Origin: Rummeliibacillus pycnus
GTDB lineage: Bacteria; Bacillota; Bacilli; Bacillales_A; Planococcaceae
Length of the DNA stretch: 64,000 bases
Direction: 5' to 3'
NCBI RefSeq assembly: GCF_002884495.1
Contig: NZ_KZ614145.1
Span: 2,494,423-2,558,422, forward strand
This document shows, one piece after another, positions 10,086 through 19,305 of this stretch (the first letter of the stretch is position 1; every line of letters begins with the position of its first letter). The translations under genes and the position numbers were made by a program. The notes below the pieces were generated by a model. That model saw nothing but the letters and a program-made list of their open reading frames with translations. It did not search any database and had not been told where the DNA came from.

Positions 10086-11222
10086 TTATTTTAAAAGCAT
10101 ACGAGAGATCACGAGACGTTGGATTTCTTGAGTACCCTCGTAAATTTGAGTAATTTTTGCATCACGCATAAAACGTTCTACTGGATATTCTTTTGTATAT
10201 CCGTAACCGCCAAAAACTTGAACTGCTTCAGTTGTCACTTTCATTGCAGTATCTCCAGCCATTAATTTAGCCATTGCAGATTGTTTTCCATAAGATAGAT
10301 TATTTGATTCTAGCCATGCTGCTTGGTAGGTTAATAGTCTTGAAGCTTCTGTAGCAGTTGCCATATCTGCTAATTTAAATGATATACCTTGGTTAGCTGA
10401 AATCGGTTTACCAAATTGTACACGTTCTTTTGAGTAGGCTACTGCTGCATCTAATGCGCCTTGCGCGATACCAACAGCTTGAGCTGCAATACCATTTCGT
10501 CCACCGTCTAATGTTTTCATCGCAATCTTGAAGCCTTCCCCTTCTGCTCCAAGTAAGTTTTCCTTTGGCACACGGCAGTTATCAAAAATAATTTCTGTTG
10601 TAGGTGATGAACGAATGCCCATTTTCTTTTCTTTTTTACCTACAGAGAAGCCCTCAAAATCAGCTTCCACAATAAATGCTGAAGTACTATTTTTAGCATC
10701 AGGATCCGTTACTGCAAAGACAACATAAATATCTGCAATCCCACCATTTGTGATAAAAATTTTAGAACCGTTTAATATGTAATGGTCCCCATCTAATCTT
10801 GCTGTTGTTTTCATACCACCAGCATCTGAACCCGAACCTGGTTCTGTTAAACCGTAAGCTCCAATTTTCTTTCCTTCTGCCATTGGACGCAAATATTTTT
10901 GTTTTTGCTCTTCTGTGCCAAATTTATAAACTGGCCATCCAGCAAGAGAGGTATGCGCTGAAAGTGTAACAGCTGTTGAAGCACATACACGTGCTAATTC
11001 TTCTACTGCAATTACGTAAGCTAAATAATCTGAACCAATACCACCGTATTCTTCTGGCCAAGGAATCCCTGTTAAACCTAGCTCCGCCATTTGGTTAAAA
11101 ATTGCACGATCGAATGTTTCATTTTCATCGCGTTCTGCAGCAGTAGGTGCTACTTCGTTTACAGCAAAATCTCTTACCATTTTTCTTATCATTTCATGTT
11201 CTTCAGATAGTGTAAAGTTCAT
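10086..11222 (-). CDS. acdA: Acyl-CoA dehydrogenase (AcdA/MmgC type)
   Basis: A 378-residue FAD-dependent acyl-CoA dehydrogenase that makes the trans-2,3 double bond in the first step of beta-oxidation. Family signatures are [20 protein letters not shown] (FAD and substrate loop), [20 protein letters not shown] and the catalytic-base region [11 protein letters not shown] near residue 363. ATG 11222 follows AGGGGA. It is 52 bases downstream of a second, similar dehydrogenase and directly upstream of the TetR gene, in one apparent operon. Chain specificity (short, branched or long) cannot be read from sequence; nearby IcmF suggests short or branched acyl-CoAs. Confidence 0.93.
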   Translation of the reverse strand: MNFTLSEEHEMIRKMVRDFAVNEVAPTAAERDENETFDRAIFNQMAELGLTGIPWPEEYGGIGSDYLAYVIAVEELARVCASTAVTLSAHTSLAGWPVYKFGTEEQKQKYLRPMAEGKKIGAYGLTEPGSGSDAGGMKTTARLDGDHYILNGSKIFITNGGIADIYVVFAVTDPDAKNSTSAFIVEADFEGFSVGKKEKKMGIRSSPTTEIIFDNCRVPKENLLGAEGEGFKIAMKTLDGGRNGIAAQAVGIAQGALDAAVAYSKERVQFGKPISANQGISFKLADMATATEASRLLTYQAAWLESNNLSYGKQSAMAKLMAGDTAMKVTTEAVQVFGGYGYTKEYPVERFMRDAKITQIYEGTQEIQRLVISRMLLK

Positions 11223-11274
11223 CCCATATTTCCCCTTTGATTTATATATTTTTTAAAACATATTGTTTTGTCCT

Positions 11275-12405
11275 TTATAGACATCTCGAAATGACTATTC
11301 TCTGAATTTCACTTGTTCCTTCATAGATTTCCGTTACTTTCGCATCGCGGAAGTAGCGTTCTACTGGATAATCTTCTGTATATCCATAGCCTCCAAATAT
11401 TTGGATTGCTTCGGTAGTTACATCAACAGCTGTTTTGGAAGCAAAAAGTTTTGCCATTGATGCTTCCTTTTGACAAGGTTTCCCCGTTGCTCGTAAGTTT
11501 GCTGCTTTATAGACTAGTAATTTTGCTGCTTCAATGGTTGTAGCCATATCTGCCAATTTAAATGAAATTCCTTGATTTGTTGCTATCGGTTTTCCAAATT
11601 GTTTACGTTCAGCTGCATACCTTGTTGCCTCTTCTAAAGCTGCTTCTGCAATCCCCAAGCTTTGTGCAGCTATTCCGATACGTCCAACATCTAAATTTGC
11701 CATCGCAATTTTAAAGCCTTCTCCTTCATTACCAAGTAAATTGTGAGCTGGGACTTTCATTTGATCGAATGTAAGCTGAACTGTTCTAGAACCATGTAGA
11801 CCCATTTTCTTTTCATTTTTGCCGATTATTAAGCCTGGAGTATCTTTTTCAACGATGAATGCTGAGATCCCTTTTGTACCCTCTAATGGATTAGTAGTAG
11901 CAAAGACGATGTAAACATCTGCCTCTCCGCCATTAGTAATAAACACTTTTGAACCATTCAGTTCGTAATAATCTCCAACTTTTACTGCTCTCGTTTTCAA
12001 TGACCCTGCGTCAGATCCTGACGAAGGTTCTGTTAAGCAAAATGCACCCAAGTATTCTCCTGAAGAAAGTTTTGGAATGTAACGGTTTTTTTGTTCCTCA
12101 TTACCAAAATAGAGAATAGGATTTGTTCCGACCGATGTATGCACAGACAAAATCACCCCGATGACTGCACTTACTTTAGATAATTCGTTAATAGCGATAA
12201 TATAGGATGTGAAATCCATTTCAGAACCGCCATATTTTGCAGGAGTTGTGATGCCCATAAGCCCTAGCTCTCCCATCTTTGCTAGAATATCACGTGGAAA
12301 ACCCCCATTTTCCATATAACTGACTTGTGGTGCGATTACATCCTTTGCAAAATCACGAACCATATTGCGCATCATCAATTGTTCTTCCGTGAACTGTAAA
12401 TTCAT
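11275..12405 (-). CDS. Acyl-CoA dehydrogenase, second copy
   Basis: A 376-residue paralogue of the next gene, with the same architecture: FAD loop AFCLTEPSSGSDAGSLKTRA, QIFGGYGYTEDYPVERYFRD and catalytic-base segment EIYEGTSEIQR. ATG 12405 follows AGGGGAGA. It should oxidise an acyl-CoA to its enoyl-CoA and pass electrons to electron transfer flavoprotein, from which the FadF-like protein could feed quinone. The two copies differ through the middle, so they may favour different chain lengths or branched acyl groups. The 226-base gap to the upstream dehydrogenase holds a dispersed repeat. Confidence 0.93.
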   Translation of the reverse strand: MNLQFTEEQLMMRNMVRDFAKDVIAPQVSYMENGGFPRDILAKMGELGLMGITTPAKYGGSEMDFTSYIIAINELSKVSAVIGVILSVHTSVGTNPILYFGNEEQKNRYIPKLSSGEYLGAFCLTEPSSGSDAGSLKTRAVKVGDYYELNGSKVFITNGGEADVYIVFATTNPLEGTKGISAFIVEKDTPGLIIGKNEKKMGLHGSRTVQLTFDQMKVPAHNLLGNEGEGFKIAMANLDVGRIGIAAQSLGIAEAALEEATRYAAERKQFGKPIATNQGISFKLADMATTIEAAKLLVYKAANLRATGKPCQKEASMAKLFASKTAVDVTTEAIQIFGGYGYTEDYPVERYFRDAKVTEIYEGTSEIQRIVISRCL

Positions 12406-12479
12406 GATGAATCTCCCCTTTATACTGCATTAACAGGCAGTAATACCCCGACCTCAAGTTGAAGAGAGAAGTAAAGAAA

Positions 12480-12600
12480 ATGGACTGCCCGTAAAACCCG
12501 ATTGGTTCGGTCCAACAGGATGTTGGACACTTAGTTGACACAGGACTTGGCGAAATGAAACTGAGTTCTTTATCCAGTGGGATGAAGAACTCCTCTGATG
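12480..12600. repeat. Dispersed repeat copy A
   Basis: This gap between hbd and the acyl-CoA dehydrogenase contains CCAACAGGATGTTGG (12511-12525 region) and GTTGACACAGGACTTGGCG (12534-12552). The second word aligns with similar words at 29095, 40085 and 42299, all in spacers. A short minus-strand ORF running through here is judged non-coding. Confidence 0.6.
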
Positions 12601-12631
12601 GAATGCTCATTTTATGAAGGCATTTTTCTTC

Positions 12632-13483
12632 CTATTCATAAACGTAGAAGCCTCTCCCAGCTTTTTTACCTAACCAACCAGCCTTGACGTATTTTCTTAA
12701 CAATGGACAAGGACGATATTTGCTATCACCAAATCCTTCATACAACGTTTCCATAATATATAAACATGTATCGAGGCCAATGAAATCTGCTAACGTTAAT
12801 GGTCCCATTGGATGGTTCATACCAAGTTTCATCACTTCATCGATAGCTTCTTTTGTTGCTACACCTTCATAAAGTGTATAGATTGCTTCATTTATCATTG
12901 GCATTAAAACACGATTCGCAACAAATCCAGGGAAATCATTAACCTCTACAGGTACCTTTTCGAGTTTTTTGGTTAATACTTCAATCATGTTATACACTTC
13001 ATCTGTTGTTGCGAGACCACGTATGATTTCTACAAGCTTCATGACTGGTACTGGATTCATAAAATGCATACCGATTACTTGTTCTGGACGTTTTGTTACG
13101 GCTGCAATTTCTGTAATCGGTAAGGATGAAGTGTTAGAAGCTAAAATGGTATGCTTTGGTGTGATTTCATCTAGCTGTTTAAAAATAGATTGCTTGATTT
13201 CCATATTTTCTACAGCTGCTTCTATCACTAGATCCACATCGTTTGCATCACTAAGAGATAAAGATTTGGTAATTCTCTCTAAAATAGTGTCTTTTTCATC
13301 TTCAGTGATACGACCTTTTACAACATTTCTAGAAAGGTTTTGAGCGATTGTTTGAATACCTCTTGCAAAAGATTCTTCACTAATATCATTAAGTTTGACA
13401 TTTAGTCCTGCTTGAGCACAAACTTGCGCAATACCCGAACCCATTTGTCCTGCACCGATTACCATTACGTGTTGTATTGTCAT
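12632..13483 (-). CDS. hbd: 3-hydroxybutyryl-CoA dehydrogenase
   Basis: A 283-residue NAD-dependent 3-hydroxyacyl-CoA dehydrogenase (B. subtilis MmgB type), oxidising 3-hydroxyacyl-CoA to 3-ketoacyl-CoA. The N-terminal Rossmann domain begins VMVIGAGQMGSGIAQVCAQAG. Further signs are LASNTSSLPITE and the catalytic His in GMHFMNPVPVMKLVEII, and the C-terminal DFPGFVANRVLMPMINEA and GMNHPMGPLTLADFIGLD. The start ATG overlaps the thiolase stop by four bases, so the two are translationally coupled. It matches the usual thiolase-hbd-acyl-CoA dehydrogenase order. Confidence 0.95.
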   Translation of the reverse strand: MTIQHVMVIGAGQMGSGIAQVCAQAGLNVKLNDISEESFARGIQTIAQNLSRNVVKGRITEDEKDTILERITKSLSLSDANDVDLVIEAAVENMEIKQSIFKQLDEITPKHTILASNTSSLPITEIAAVTKRPEQVIGMHFMNPVPVMKLVEIIRGLATTDEVYNMIEVLTKKLEKVPVEVNDFPGFVANRVLMPMINEAIYTLYEGVATKEAIDEVMKLGMNHPMGPLTLADFIGLDTCLYIMETLYEGFGDSKYRPCPLLRKYVKAGWLGKKAGRGFYVYE

Positions 13484-14688
13484 TTCTCCACTCCCTTTTG
13501 TGTTGGAACTTCAATCATGATGGCATCCCCTTGACCACCACCAGAACAAATAGCTGCAATTCCTAGTCCTCCACCTCGACGCTTTAATTCATATGCTAGG
13601 GTTAAAACAATTCTTGCCCCTGAAGCGCCTATTGGATGACCTAATGCTACAGCTCCACCATTGACATTGACCTTTTCAGCATCAAGTTCAGCAATTTTAC
13701 TACTTGCAAGTGCTACTGCAGCAAAGGCTTCATTGATTTCAAACAAATCAATATCCTCTAATGTCTTACCTGTCTTTTCTAAAATTTTGTTGATTACGAG
13801 TCCTGGTGTTTGTGGAAAATCATTCGGTTCTACACCAACTTCCGCATGACCAACGATATAAGCAATTGGAGACAAATGATGATCTTCAGCATATTGTTCA
13901 CTTGTAACAACAACTGCACATGCACCATCGTTTACCCCTGGAGCATTACCCGCTGTAATCGTACCATCCTTGCTAAAGGCTGATTTTAATTTTGCAAGAA
14001 TTTCTAACGATGTGTCTTTTCTCGGCGCTTCATCAGTATCAACTAGAATGTCATTACCTTTTCTTTGTGGAATCGCCACTTCTACAATTTCTTCAGCGAA
14101 TTTTCCGTCTTCAATTGCTTGTATTGCTCTTTGATGACTTCGTAATGCCCACTCATCTTGCGTTTCTCTAGTCAGTTCGAATTTCTCTGCTGTCTCGTCC
14201 CCATATGTGCCCATATGTACATGTTGTGGATGAAATGCACATGAAAGACCATCATAAACCATACCATCAACTAGTGTTGCGTCTCCCATTCGCAAACCAA
14301 ATCGACCCTTTGGTAAATAATATGGTGCATTAGACATCGACTCCATTCCGCCAGCTACAATAACTCTTTCCTCACCAAGTCTGATCAGTTGATCTGCAAG
14401 CGTTATACTACGCAAACCTGATGCACAGACTTTGTTGATTGTTTCTGTTTTTACAGAGTATGGAATTCCTGCCTTCGAAGCTGCTTGTCGTGAAGGAATT
14501 TGCCCTTGCCCTGCTTGTAAAACTGTTCCCATAATGACTTCATCTACTTGCGTCGCTCCAATATTGGAACGTTTTAATGCTTCTTTTATTGCTACACCAC
14601 CTAAATCACTGGCAGTTAAAGAACTAAGTTTTCCACCAAGTTTTCCGAAGGCTGTTCGTGCTCCATCAATAATTACCGCTTTCTGCAA
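13480..14688 (-). CDS. Acetyl-CoA acetyltransferase (thiolase)
   Basis: A 402-residue thiolase (AtoB/MmgA type) that splits 3-ketoacyl-CoA or condenses two acetyl-CoA. The acyl-accepting Cys lies in NKVCASGLRSI (near 88), the GHPIGASGAR motif holds the active His, and the second Cys is in AAICSGGGQGDA near the end. A GTG at 14697 touches the AAGGGG ribosome site, while the TTG at 14688 is eight bases away and gives the usual N-terminus MQKAVIIDGARTAFGK, so TTG is chosen. It is the first gene of thl-hbd-acd-acd-tetR-icmF; a palindromic operator lies about 80 bases upstream. Confidence 0.93.
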   Translation of the reverse strand: MQKAVIIDGARTAFGKLGGKLSSLTASDLGGVAIKEALKRSNIGATQVDEVIMGTVLQAGQGQIPSRQAASKAGIPYSVKTETINKVCASGLRSITLADQLIRLGEERVIVAGGMESMSNAPYYLPKGRFGLRMGDATLVDGMVYDGLSCAFHPQHVHMGTYGDETAEKFELTRETQDEWALRSHQRAIQAIEDGKFAEEIVEVAIPQRKGNDILVDTDEAPRKDTSLEILAKLKSAFSKDGTITAGNAPGVNDGACAVVVTSEQYAEDHHLSPIAYIVGHAEVGVEPNDFPQTPGLVINKILEKTGKTLEDIDLFEINEAFAAVALASSKIAELDAEKVNVNGGAVALGHPIGASGARIVLTLAYELKRRGGGLGIAAICSGGGQGDAIMIEVPTQKGVEK

Positions 14689-14766
14689 GTTTGACACCCC
14701 TTTTAAATTGTCATTGGATACGCTTACACAGTCTGAATAAAGAAAACGAGTGCTCGAAATTTTAGG

Positions 14767-14788
14767 TTGACTGAACGCTCGCTCAATA
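14767..14788. promoter_or_regulatory. Candidate TetR/FadR-type operator upstream of the thiolase gene
   Basis: TTGACTGAACGCTCGCTCA begins at 14767. It aligns with the reverse complement of the site upstream of fadF (17120-17140), sharing TTGACTGAAYGCTCRYTCA. The two divergent-looking copies stand before the two transcription units of the cluster, which suits one regulator. Confidence 0.6.
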
Positions 14789-14798
14789 AAACTTTAGA

Positions 14799-14830
14799 AA
14801 AAAAGAGAGGGCACTTGCTCTCTCTTTTTC
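14799..14830 (-). terminator. Terminator of fadF
   Basis: On the minus strand AAAGAGAG and CTCTCTTT arms enclose AGCAAGTGC-like loop bases, followed by a run of T residues. It lies about 60 bases after the fadF stop and before the thiolase operator. Confidence 0.85.
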
Positions 14831-14890
14831 ACTTGTAAATATTGTATAAAACTTTTAACTTTTATGCAATATGTTATTTTTTTCTGCTTA

Positions 14891-17035
14891 TTACACCATT
14901 TCTTCTAGCGGTTCTGTTGGAATTTGAACTTCACCACATACGGATCTTTCTAGTAATTCAGCGATATCATACGTGCCTACTTGTTCCTCAACTTCTTTTG
15001 CCTTTGTCCCATCAGATAGCATCGTTAAACAGTAAGGACATCCAGAAGAAATAATTGTTGGATTTACTGCTAGTGCTTGTTCTGTACGTGCTACATTAAT
15101 TCGGTTACCAACATGTTCTTCCATCCACATTAAACCGCCACCTGCACCACAACACATAGCAGTTTCACGATTACGTTCCATTTCCACTAATTTTACACCA
15201 GGAATTGATTTTAAAATTTCGCGTGGTGCATCATACACATTATTGTATCGACCTAAGTAGCAAGAATCATGGAACGTGATTGTTTCTTTCACTTCATACT
15301 GTGGTTTTAGGCGACCTTGTTGGACTAGTTCAAATAACAACTCCGTATGGTGGTACACTTCTCCATTCCATCCAAAATCACTATATTCATTTTTGAAAAT
15401 ATTATAGGCATGCGGATCGATTGTAATAATTTTCGTAATACCTGCTTTTTCGAATTCCTTAATATTTGCTTCAGCAAGTTCTTGGAATAAAAACTCATTT
15501 CCTAAACGGCGCGGTGTATCACCAGAGTTCTTTTCCTTATTCCCTAAAATTGCAAACTTTACACCTGCTTCATTCATCAAGTGAGCAAATGCTAATGCAA
15601 TTTTTTGTGAACGGTTATCAAAAGACCCCATAGAACCTACCCAGAAAAGATACTCGATTTCTTCACCTGCTTTTGAAGCTTCTTTTACTGTTGGAATATG
15701 CACATCTGGACGAGCATCTCTCCAATTTTCTTTTTCTTTACGGTTGATTCCCCAAGGATTTCCTTGACGTTCGATATTCGTCATTGCACGCTGAGCATCA
15801 GGATTTACGCGTCCTTCTGTCATTGTTAAATAACGGCGAAGGTCAATAATTTTCTCAACATGTTCATTTAGAACTGGACATTGGTCTTCACAGTTACGGC
15901 AAGTAGTACATGCCCAAATTTCTTCTTCTGTAATAACATCACCAATTAATGATGGACTGTAGACATCTTCAATCGTTACACCCTCTGCACCGGCAGCAAT
16001 CGCAAGTTGATTTCCTTGTGTATTTTTGAAAAACAGTTTCGGTACCCATGGTTGTTGATGAGTTTGTACAGCACCAGTAAATGTTAGATGATCACGAAGC
16101 TTTGTCATTAAATCCATTGGCGATAGCATTTTACCTGTACCACTTGCCGGACACATGTTGGTACAACGTCCACACTCTACGCAAGCATAGAGATCAATTA
16201 GTTGAAGTTGTGTGAAATCCTCAATTTTCCCAACACCAAAAGAAGGTACTTCCTCTGATTCTTCATCTTCATTTTCTAACGCCTCAAAATCAATTGGTGT
16301 AAGTTTACCAACCGGTGTTAAACGATTAAAGTAAACGTTTACAGGACCTGCGATTAAGTGTGCATGTTTTGATTGTGGCACGTACACTAAGAATGTTAAT
16401 AAAATGATAAGATGGATCCACCACATGATAAAGAATACAGTTGTTGCTGCTACTGGTGGTAAGAAGCCAAATGCTGTACCGATTAATGAGGCAACTGGCT
16501 CTGACCAAGTAGCTTCTTCACCGTGCCAAATCATGCCCATTCCATTACCAACAAGTACAGAAACCATTAAACCACCGATAAAAATTAATACAAGTCCGGA
16601 TTTTAAACCTCTTTTTAGACGAACAAGCTTTTCAATATAACGGCGGTAAAACGCCCAAACAACTGCAACTAATATAACTAACGTTACAAGTTCTTGGAAG
16701 AAAGTAAAATACGGATAAACTGGTCCAAGTGGTAAATGTGAACCTGGCTTTAAACCTTTCCAGATAAAATCTATTGCGCCAAGTTGTACTAATATAAATC
16801 CATAGAAAAACATAACATGGATGGCACCACTCTTTTTATCCTTCAACAATTTCTTTTGTCCAAAAACATACACCCATATTTTTTGCAACCTTGCTTTAAC
16901 ATTGTTATCGAATTCAACTTTTTTCCCCATTTTGATGAATTGATAACGTGTCTTTACTAAGTACGTGAACAGCCCTAATCCATATGCGACTACAGCTAAA
17001 AATAAAATCCAGTTGATGATTAATAGTGGATTCAT
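14891..17035 (-). CDS. fadF: Membrane Fe-S oxidoreductase FadF-like (electron transfer from beta-oxidation)
   Basis: A 714-residue protein related to B. subtilis FadF (YwjF). The N-terminal third has about six membrane helices of the nitrate reductase gamma type. Then come two 4Fe-4S clusters, CVECGRCTNMCP and CTTCRNCEDQCP, and two CCG-type (HdrD-like) modules ending with HDSCYLGRYN and MCCGAGGGLMW. Such proteins are thought to take electrons from acyl-CoA dehydrogenase via electron transfer flavoprotein and pass them to membrane quinone; that role is family inference. ATG 17035 follows GGGGGGAAGGGA. It stands alone between its own operator and terminator, upstream of the thiolase unit. Confidence 0.92.
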   Translation of the reverse strand: MNPLLIINWILFLAVVAYGLGLFTYLVKTRYQFIKMGKKVEFDNNVKARLQKIWVYVFGQKKLLKDKKSGAIHVMFFYGFILVQLGAIDFIWKGLKPGSHLPLGPVYPYFTFFQELVTLVILVAVVWAFYRRYIEKLVRLKRGLKSGLVLIFIGGLMVSVLVGNGMGMIWHGEEATWSEPVASLIGTAFGFLPPVAATTVFFIMWWIHLIILLTFLVYVPQSKHAHLIAGPVNVYFNRLTPVGKLTPIDFEALENEDEESEEVPSFGVGKIEDFTQLQLIDLYACVECGRCTNMCPASGTGKMLSPMDLMTKLRDHLTFTGAVQTHQQPWVPKLFFKNTQGNQLAIAAGAEGVTIEDVYSPSLIGDVITEEEIWACTTCRNCEDQCPVLNEHVEKIIDLRRYLTMTEGRVNPDAQRAMTNIERQGNPWGINRKEKENWRDARPDVHIPTVKEASKAGEEIEYLFWVGSMGSFDNRSQKIALAFAHLMNEAGVKFAILGNKEKNSGDTPRRLGNEFLFQELAEANIKEFEKAGITKIITIDPHAYNIFKNEYSDFGWNGEVYHHTELLFELVQQGRLKPQYEVKETITFHDSCYLGRYNNVYDAPREILKSIPGVKLVEMERNRETAMCCGAGGGLMWMEEHVGNRINVARTEQALAVNPTIISSGCPYCLTMLSDGTKAKEVEEQVGTYDIAELLERSVCGEVQIPTEPLEEMV

Positions 17036-17119
17036 TTCCCTTCCCCCCTAAGTTGCTTCTTAAACTTCGCCTACCAGAAAGTAGATTATTAGAAAAATAT
17101 TGTTTTCAATATTGTAAAA

Positions 17120-17140
17120 TATGAATGAGCATTCAGTCAA
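17120..17140. promoter_or_regulatory. Candidate FadR/TetR-type operator upstream of fadF
   Basis: TGAATGAGCATTCA (17122-17135) is a perfect 6+2+6 palindrome resembling half of the B. subtilis FadR box (TGAATGAMTANTCATTCA). The extended reverse-strand sequence TTGACTGAATGCTCATTCA matches the thiolase-upstream site. It lies about 90 bases before the fadF start. Confidence 0.65.
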
Positions 17141-17390
17141 TCAAATTTCAAAATACCATACAAATATTTCTCTAAAATTATTAAAATTTCTCCCTTAATT
17201 AATAATCTTGAAGTTAATTCAATATTCTATCATATTCATGTACAAATATACTATGTTATTTTTCACAATAAAATTATAAAAATACATTAAAAATTCTAAA
17301 GTAAGGAATTTTTAATAGACTTAGATTGTCTGAAAGGTATCGAAATGAAGTTCTCTCGATATCTTTTAAATGATGAATAATTTATTTATC
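17141..17390. other. AT-rich spacer between fadF operator and the cobalamin operon terminator
   Basis: About 250 bases with no supported ORF. One imperfect hairpin (AAAGGTATCGA near 17333 with TCGATATCTTT near 17358) is visible but lacks a T run, so its role is unclear. Confidence 0.4.
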
Positions 17391-17443
17391 CAAAAAGAAA
17401 AAGACTGTAGCAAGCTTGAAAATCTCCAAGTTTTCTACAGTCT
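17391..17443 (-). terminator. Terminator of the cobalamin salvage operon
   Basis: On the minus strand AGACTGTAG (17435-17443) pairs with CTACAGTCT (17402-17410), with further inner pairing of ACTTG and CAAG, then TTTTTCTTTTT. It lies 40 bases after the last gene, cblS. Confidence 0.92.
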
Positions 17444-17482
17444 CTTAAATTTATTTTAAATAGAATTTGATTGATGAATCAA

Positions 17483-18163
17483 TTATTCATTCATAACAAT
17501 TGGTTGTAATAATTTTCCGAAAAACTGTTTTGCTTGTTGGACTTTTTCCTCATAAATACCAACTAAAACAACTGTTGAAGGCCCTGCAGATTCATATATA
17601 TTGCATGCACATTCAAATGATTCTTCACCAAACAAAATTTGAAATTCTTTTGAGATTCCTTTAGATCCTACCGGCCAAATACGTCCGATAATATCTTGCT
17701 GAATTGCTTCAAAGATACACTTCATATCCGCGATATTTTCTGGTTCTGCCATTAATTTATCACCAACTAATGGCTTTCCAAAAGTAAACCATTTAAGACA
17801 TTGAACAGGTGGAACTTCATTCATACATTTACCAATCATTGTGATAGCTACCCCTGATTGCAATGTTGTTATATTTGATTCAGTACTACCTGTTATTCTA
17901 GGTACTGGTATGTCAATTTCTTCAAATAGCCGTTCGATGCCATTCATATAACGTTCCCATGCCTCTTCATCACTGAAGTTGTGTAAAATAATCGCTTCGG
18001 GTATTGCACCCTCTGCCCATTGTTCAAGCAATGTCACGCGAGCAGAAAAATAGCTTGTTACATCATCTGGAACATTTATAACATCTAACTTCTTCTGCCC
18101 AATAGCCCCAGAATTGTCGGTTGTTACGATAATGCCATTCGACAATTGTAATGCATTTCTCAT
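17483..18163 (-). CDS. cblS: Alpha-ribazole kinase CblS
   Basis: A 226-residue protein matching the alpha-ribazole kinase family described in Listeria and Geobacillus (CblS), which has an AIR-synthetase-like fold. It would phosphorylate alpha-ribazole to alpha-ribazole phosphate, the lower-ligand precursor that CobS joins to GDP-cobinamide. Visible features are VTTDNSGAIGQKKLDVINVPDD near the start and an Asp/Asn-rich N-terminal loop likely to bind ATP. It is the last gene of the riboswitch-controlled operon and directly follows cblT (TAG then ATG). No CobT is encoded here, which supports the assignment. Recognition is from family memory plus context. Confidence 0.82.
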   Translation of the reverse strand: MRNALQLSNGIIVTTDNSGAIGQKKLDVINVPDDVTSYFSARVTLLEQWAEGAIPEAIILHNFSDEEAWERYMNGIERLFEEIDIPVPRITGSTESNITTLQSGVAITMIGKCMNEVPPVQCLKWFTFGKPLVGDKLMAEPENIADMKCIFEAIQQDIIGRIWPVGSKGISKEFQILFGEESFECACNIYESAGPSTVVLVGIYEEKVQQAKQFFGKLLQPIVMNE

Positions 18164-18646
18164 CTATTCATGAACCTCTCTTCTTGCTAAAGCCTTTGAT
18201 AATATAGGCAGACAGATCCACGCAATTACGACATTAATAATTGTTGTTATTAAAATTCCCGGTGTTACTCCATAGAACATTTTCGGTGAGATTAACCAAT
18301 AAAATGGTAGAGGTGATAAAATACCATTAGCGATAATCGCAAATATCCACTTCGAAATTGAATGATTCTTCTGATGTAATCTTGTAAATCCCCAAACAAC
18401 GATATACATTTCAAGAGCAATTAAAATATGGAATGGTCCATATGGAAAACCACCTACACCAGCTGAAACTATATGACCAATTGCTGCTGCAATTCCTGCT
18501 GCAGGCGCTGGTAAGAAAGCTGCTCCTAAAAATGCAGGGGCCGAATCAAGAGCAGCGGACGTAACCCCTACTGGAACCTTAATCATTGCCCCCACTGCAC
18601 ACAATGCAGATATCATAGCTGTTAACGTAATCAATCGTAATTTCAT
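18164..18646 (-). CDS. cblT: ECF-type alpha-ribazole transporter subunit CblT
   Basis: A 160-residue membrane protein with about five helices, of the ECF substrate-binding (S component) type. The motif ALDSAPAFLGAAFLPAPAAG and the Gly/Ala-rich second helix are typical. In Listeria and Geobacillus CblT brings alpha-ribazole into the cell and is encoded beside the kinase CblS; here the two genes are adjacent. No ATPase or T subunit is nearby, so it would use the shared ECF module encoded elsewhere. AAGGA precedes ATG 18646. An alternative is another corrinoid-related S component, but pairing with cblS argues for alpha-ribazole. Confidence 0.8.
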   Translation of the reverse strand: MKLRLITLTAMISALCAVGAMIKVPVGVTSAALDSAPAFLGAAFLPAPAAGIAAAIGHIVSAGVGGFPYGPFHILIALEMYIVVWGFTRLHQKNHSISKWIFAIIANGILSPLPFYWLISPKMFYGVTPGILITTIINVVIAWICLPILSKALARREVHE

Positions 18647-18651
18647 CTTAT

Positions 18652-19248
18652 CTAATCCTTTGTTTTGTCTTTTCTTCCACCGTTTCTAAACACCTTGGCA
18701 CCACGAATATATTCAATATCAGCAACATTTAGTCTAGAATTTACTACACGTGCTGCTGCAAATAAATAATCTGATAATCGATTTAAATATCGTTGTACAA
18801 CTGTAGGGACATCTCCCTCTTTTGCATTTTTCAATAATGTCACCGTTTGACGTTCAGCACGTCTAGCAATCGTACGAGCAATATGCAAAGTTGCTGCTGC
18901 AGGTGATCCACCCGGTAGGATAAACTTCTCAAGCAACGGTGGTTCATCCATTAATAGATCAATTCGCTTTTCCATCTCTTCAATTGGTTCGTCTGTCATT
19001 TTGTAATGACGTTCTTTCATCACATTTGCCAAATCGCCACCACAATCAAACAATTCATTTTGGATATTTTCTAAATCTTGCAAGATATCTTGGAATGTTT
19101 CCTTATCTAGTTCTGTCATTGCTTTACCAATAAAAGAATTTAGCTCATCGATTGTGCCATATGCTTCTACTCGTAAATCATCTTTATCTACTCTTCCACC
19201 AATAATACTTGTTTTCCCTTTGTCACCTGTACGTGTGTATAAATTCAT
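18652..19248 (-). CDS. pduO: ATP:cob(I)alamin adenosyltransferase, PduO type
   Basis: A 198-residue PduO-type adenosyltransferase (B. subtilis YvqK family), which transfers the adenosyl group of ATP to cob(I)alamin or cobinamide. The N-terminal TRTGDKGKTSIIGG and the central GSPAAATLHIARTIARRAER helix are the ATP-binding signatures, and ELNSFIG and NRLSDYLF complete the four-helix trimer fold. It sits five bases upstream of cblT in the operon. It supplies the adenosylated corrinoid needed by CobU, CbiZ and finally IcmF. Confidence 0.96.
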   Translation of the reverse strand: MNLYTRTGDKGKTSIIGGRVDKDDLRVEAYGTIDELNSFIGKAMTELDKETFQDILQDLENIQNELFDCGGDLANVMKERHYKMTDEPIEEMEKRIDLLMDEPPLLEKFILPGGSPAAATLHIARTIARRAERQTVTLLKNAKEGDVPTVVQRYLNRLSDYLFAAARVVNSRLNVADIEYIRGAKVFRNGGRKDKTKD

Positions 19249-19305
19249 TTCTCATCCTTCTTTCTTTTTTATTTTATATCCAAGAAACCCTAATTTTTGG
19301 AGGTT

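Noticed and set aside
12353-12610. Minus-strand ORF of 85 residues between hbd and an acyl-CoA dehydrogenase
   Set aside because: It overlaps the start of the dehydrogenase in another frame and runs through a dispersed repeat; no family resemblance.
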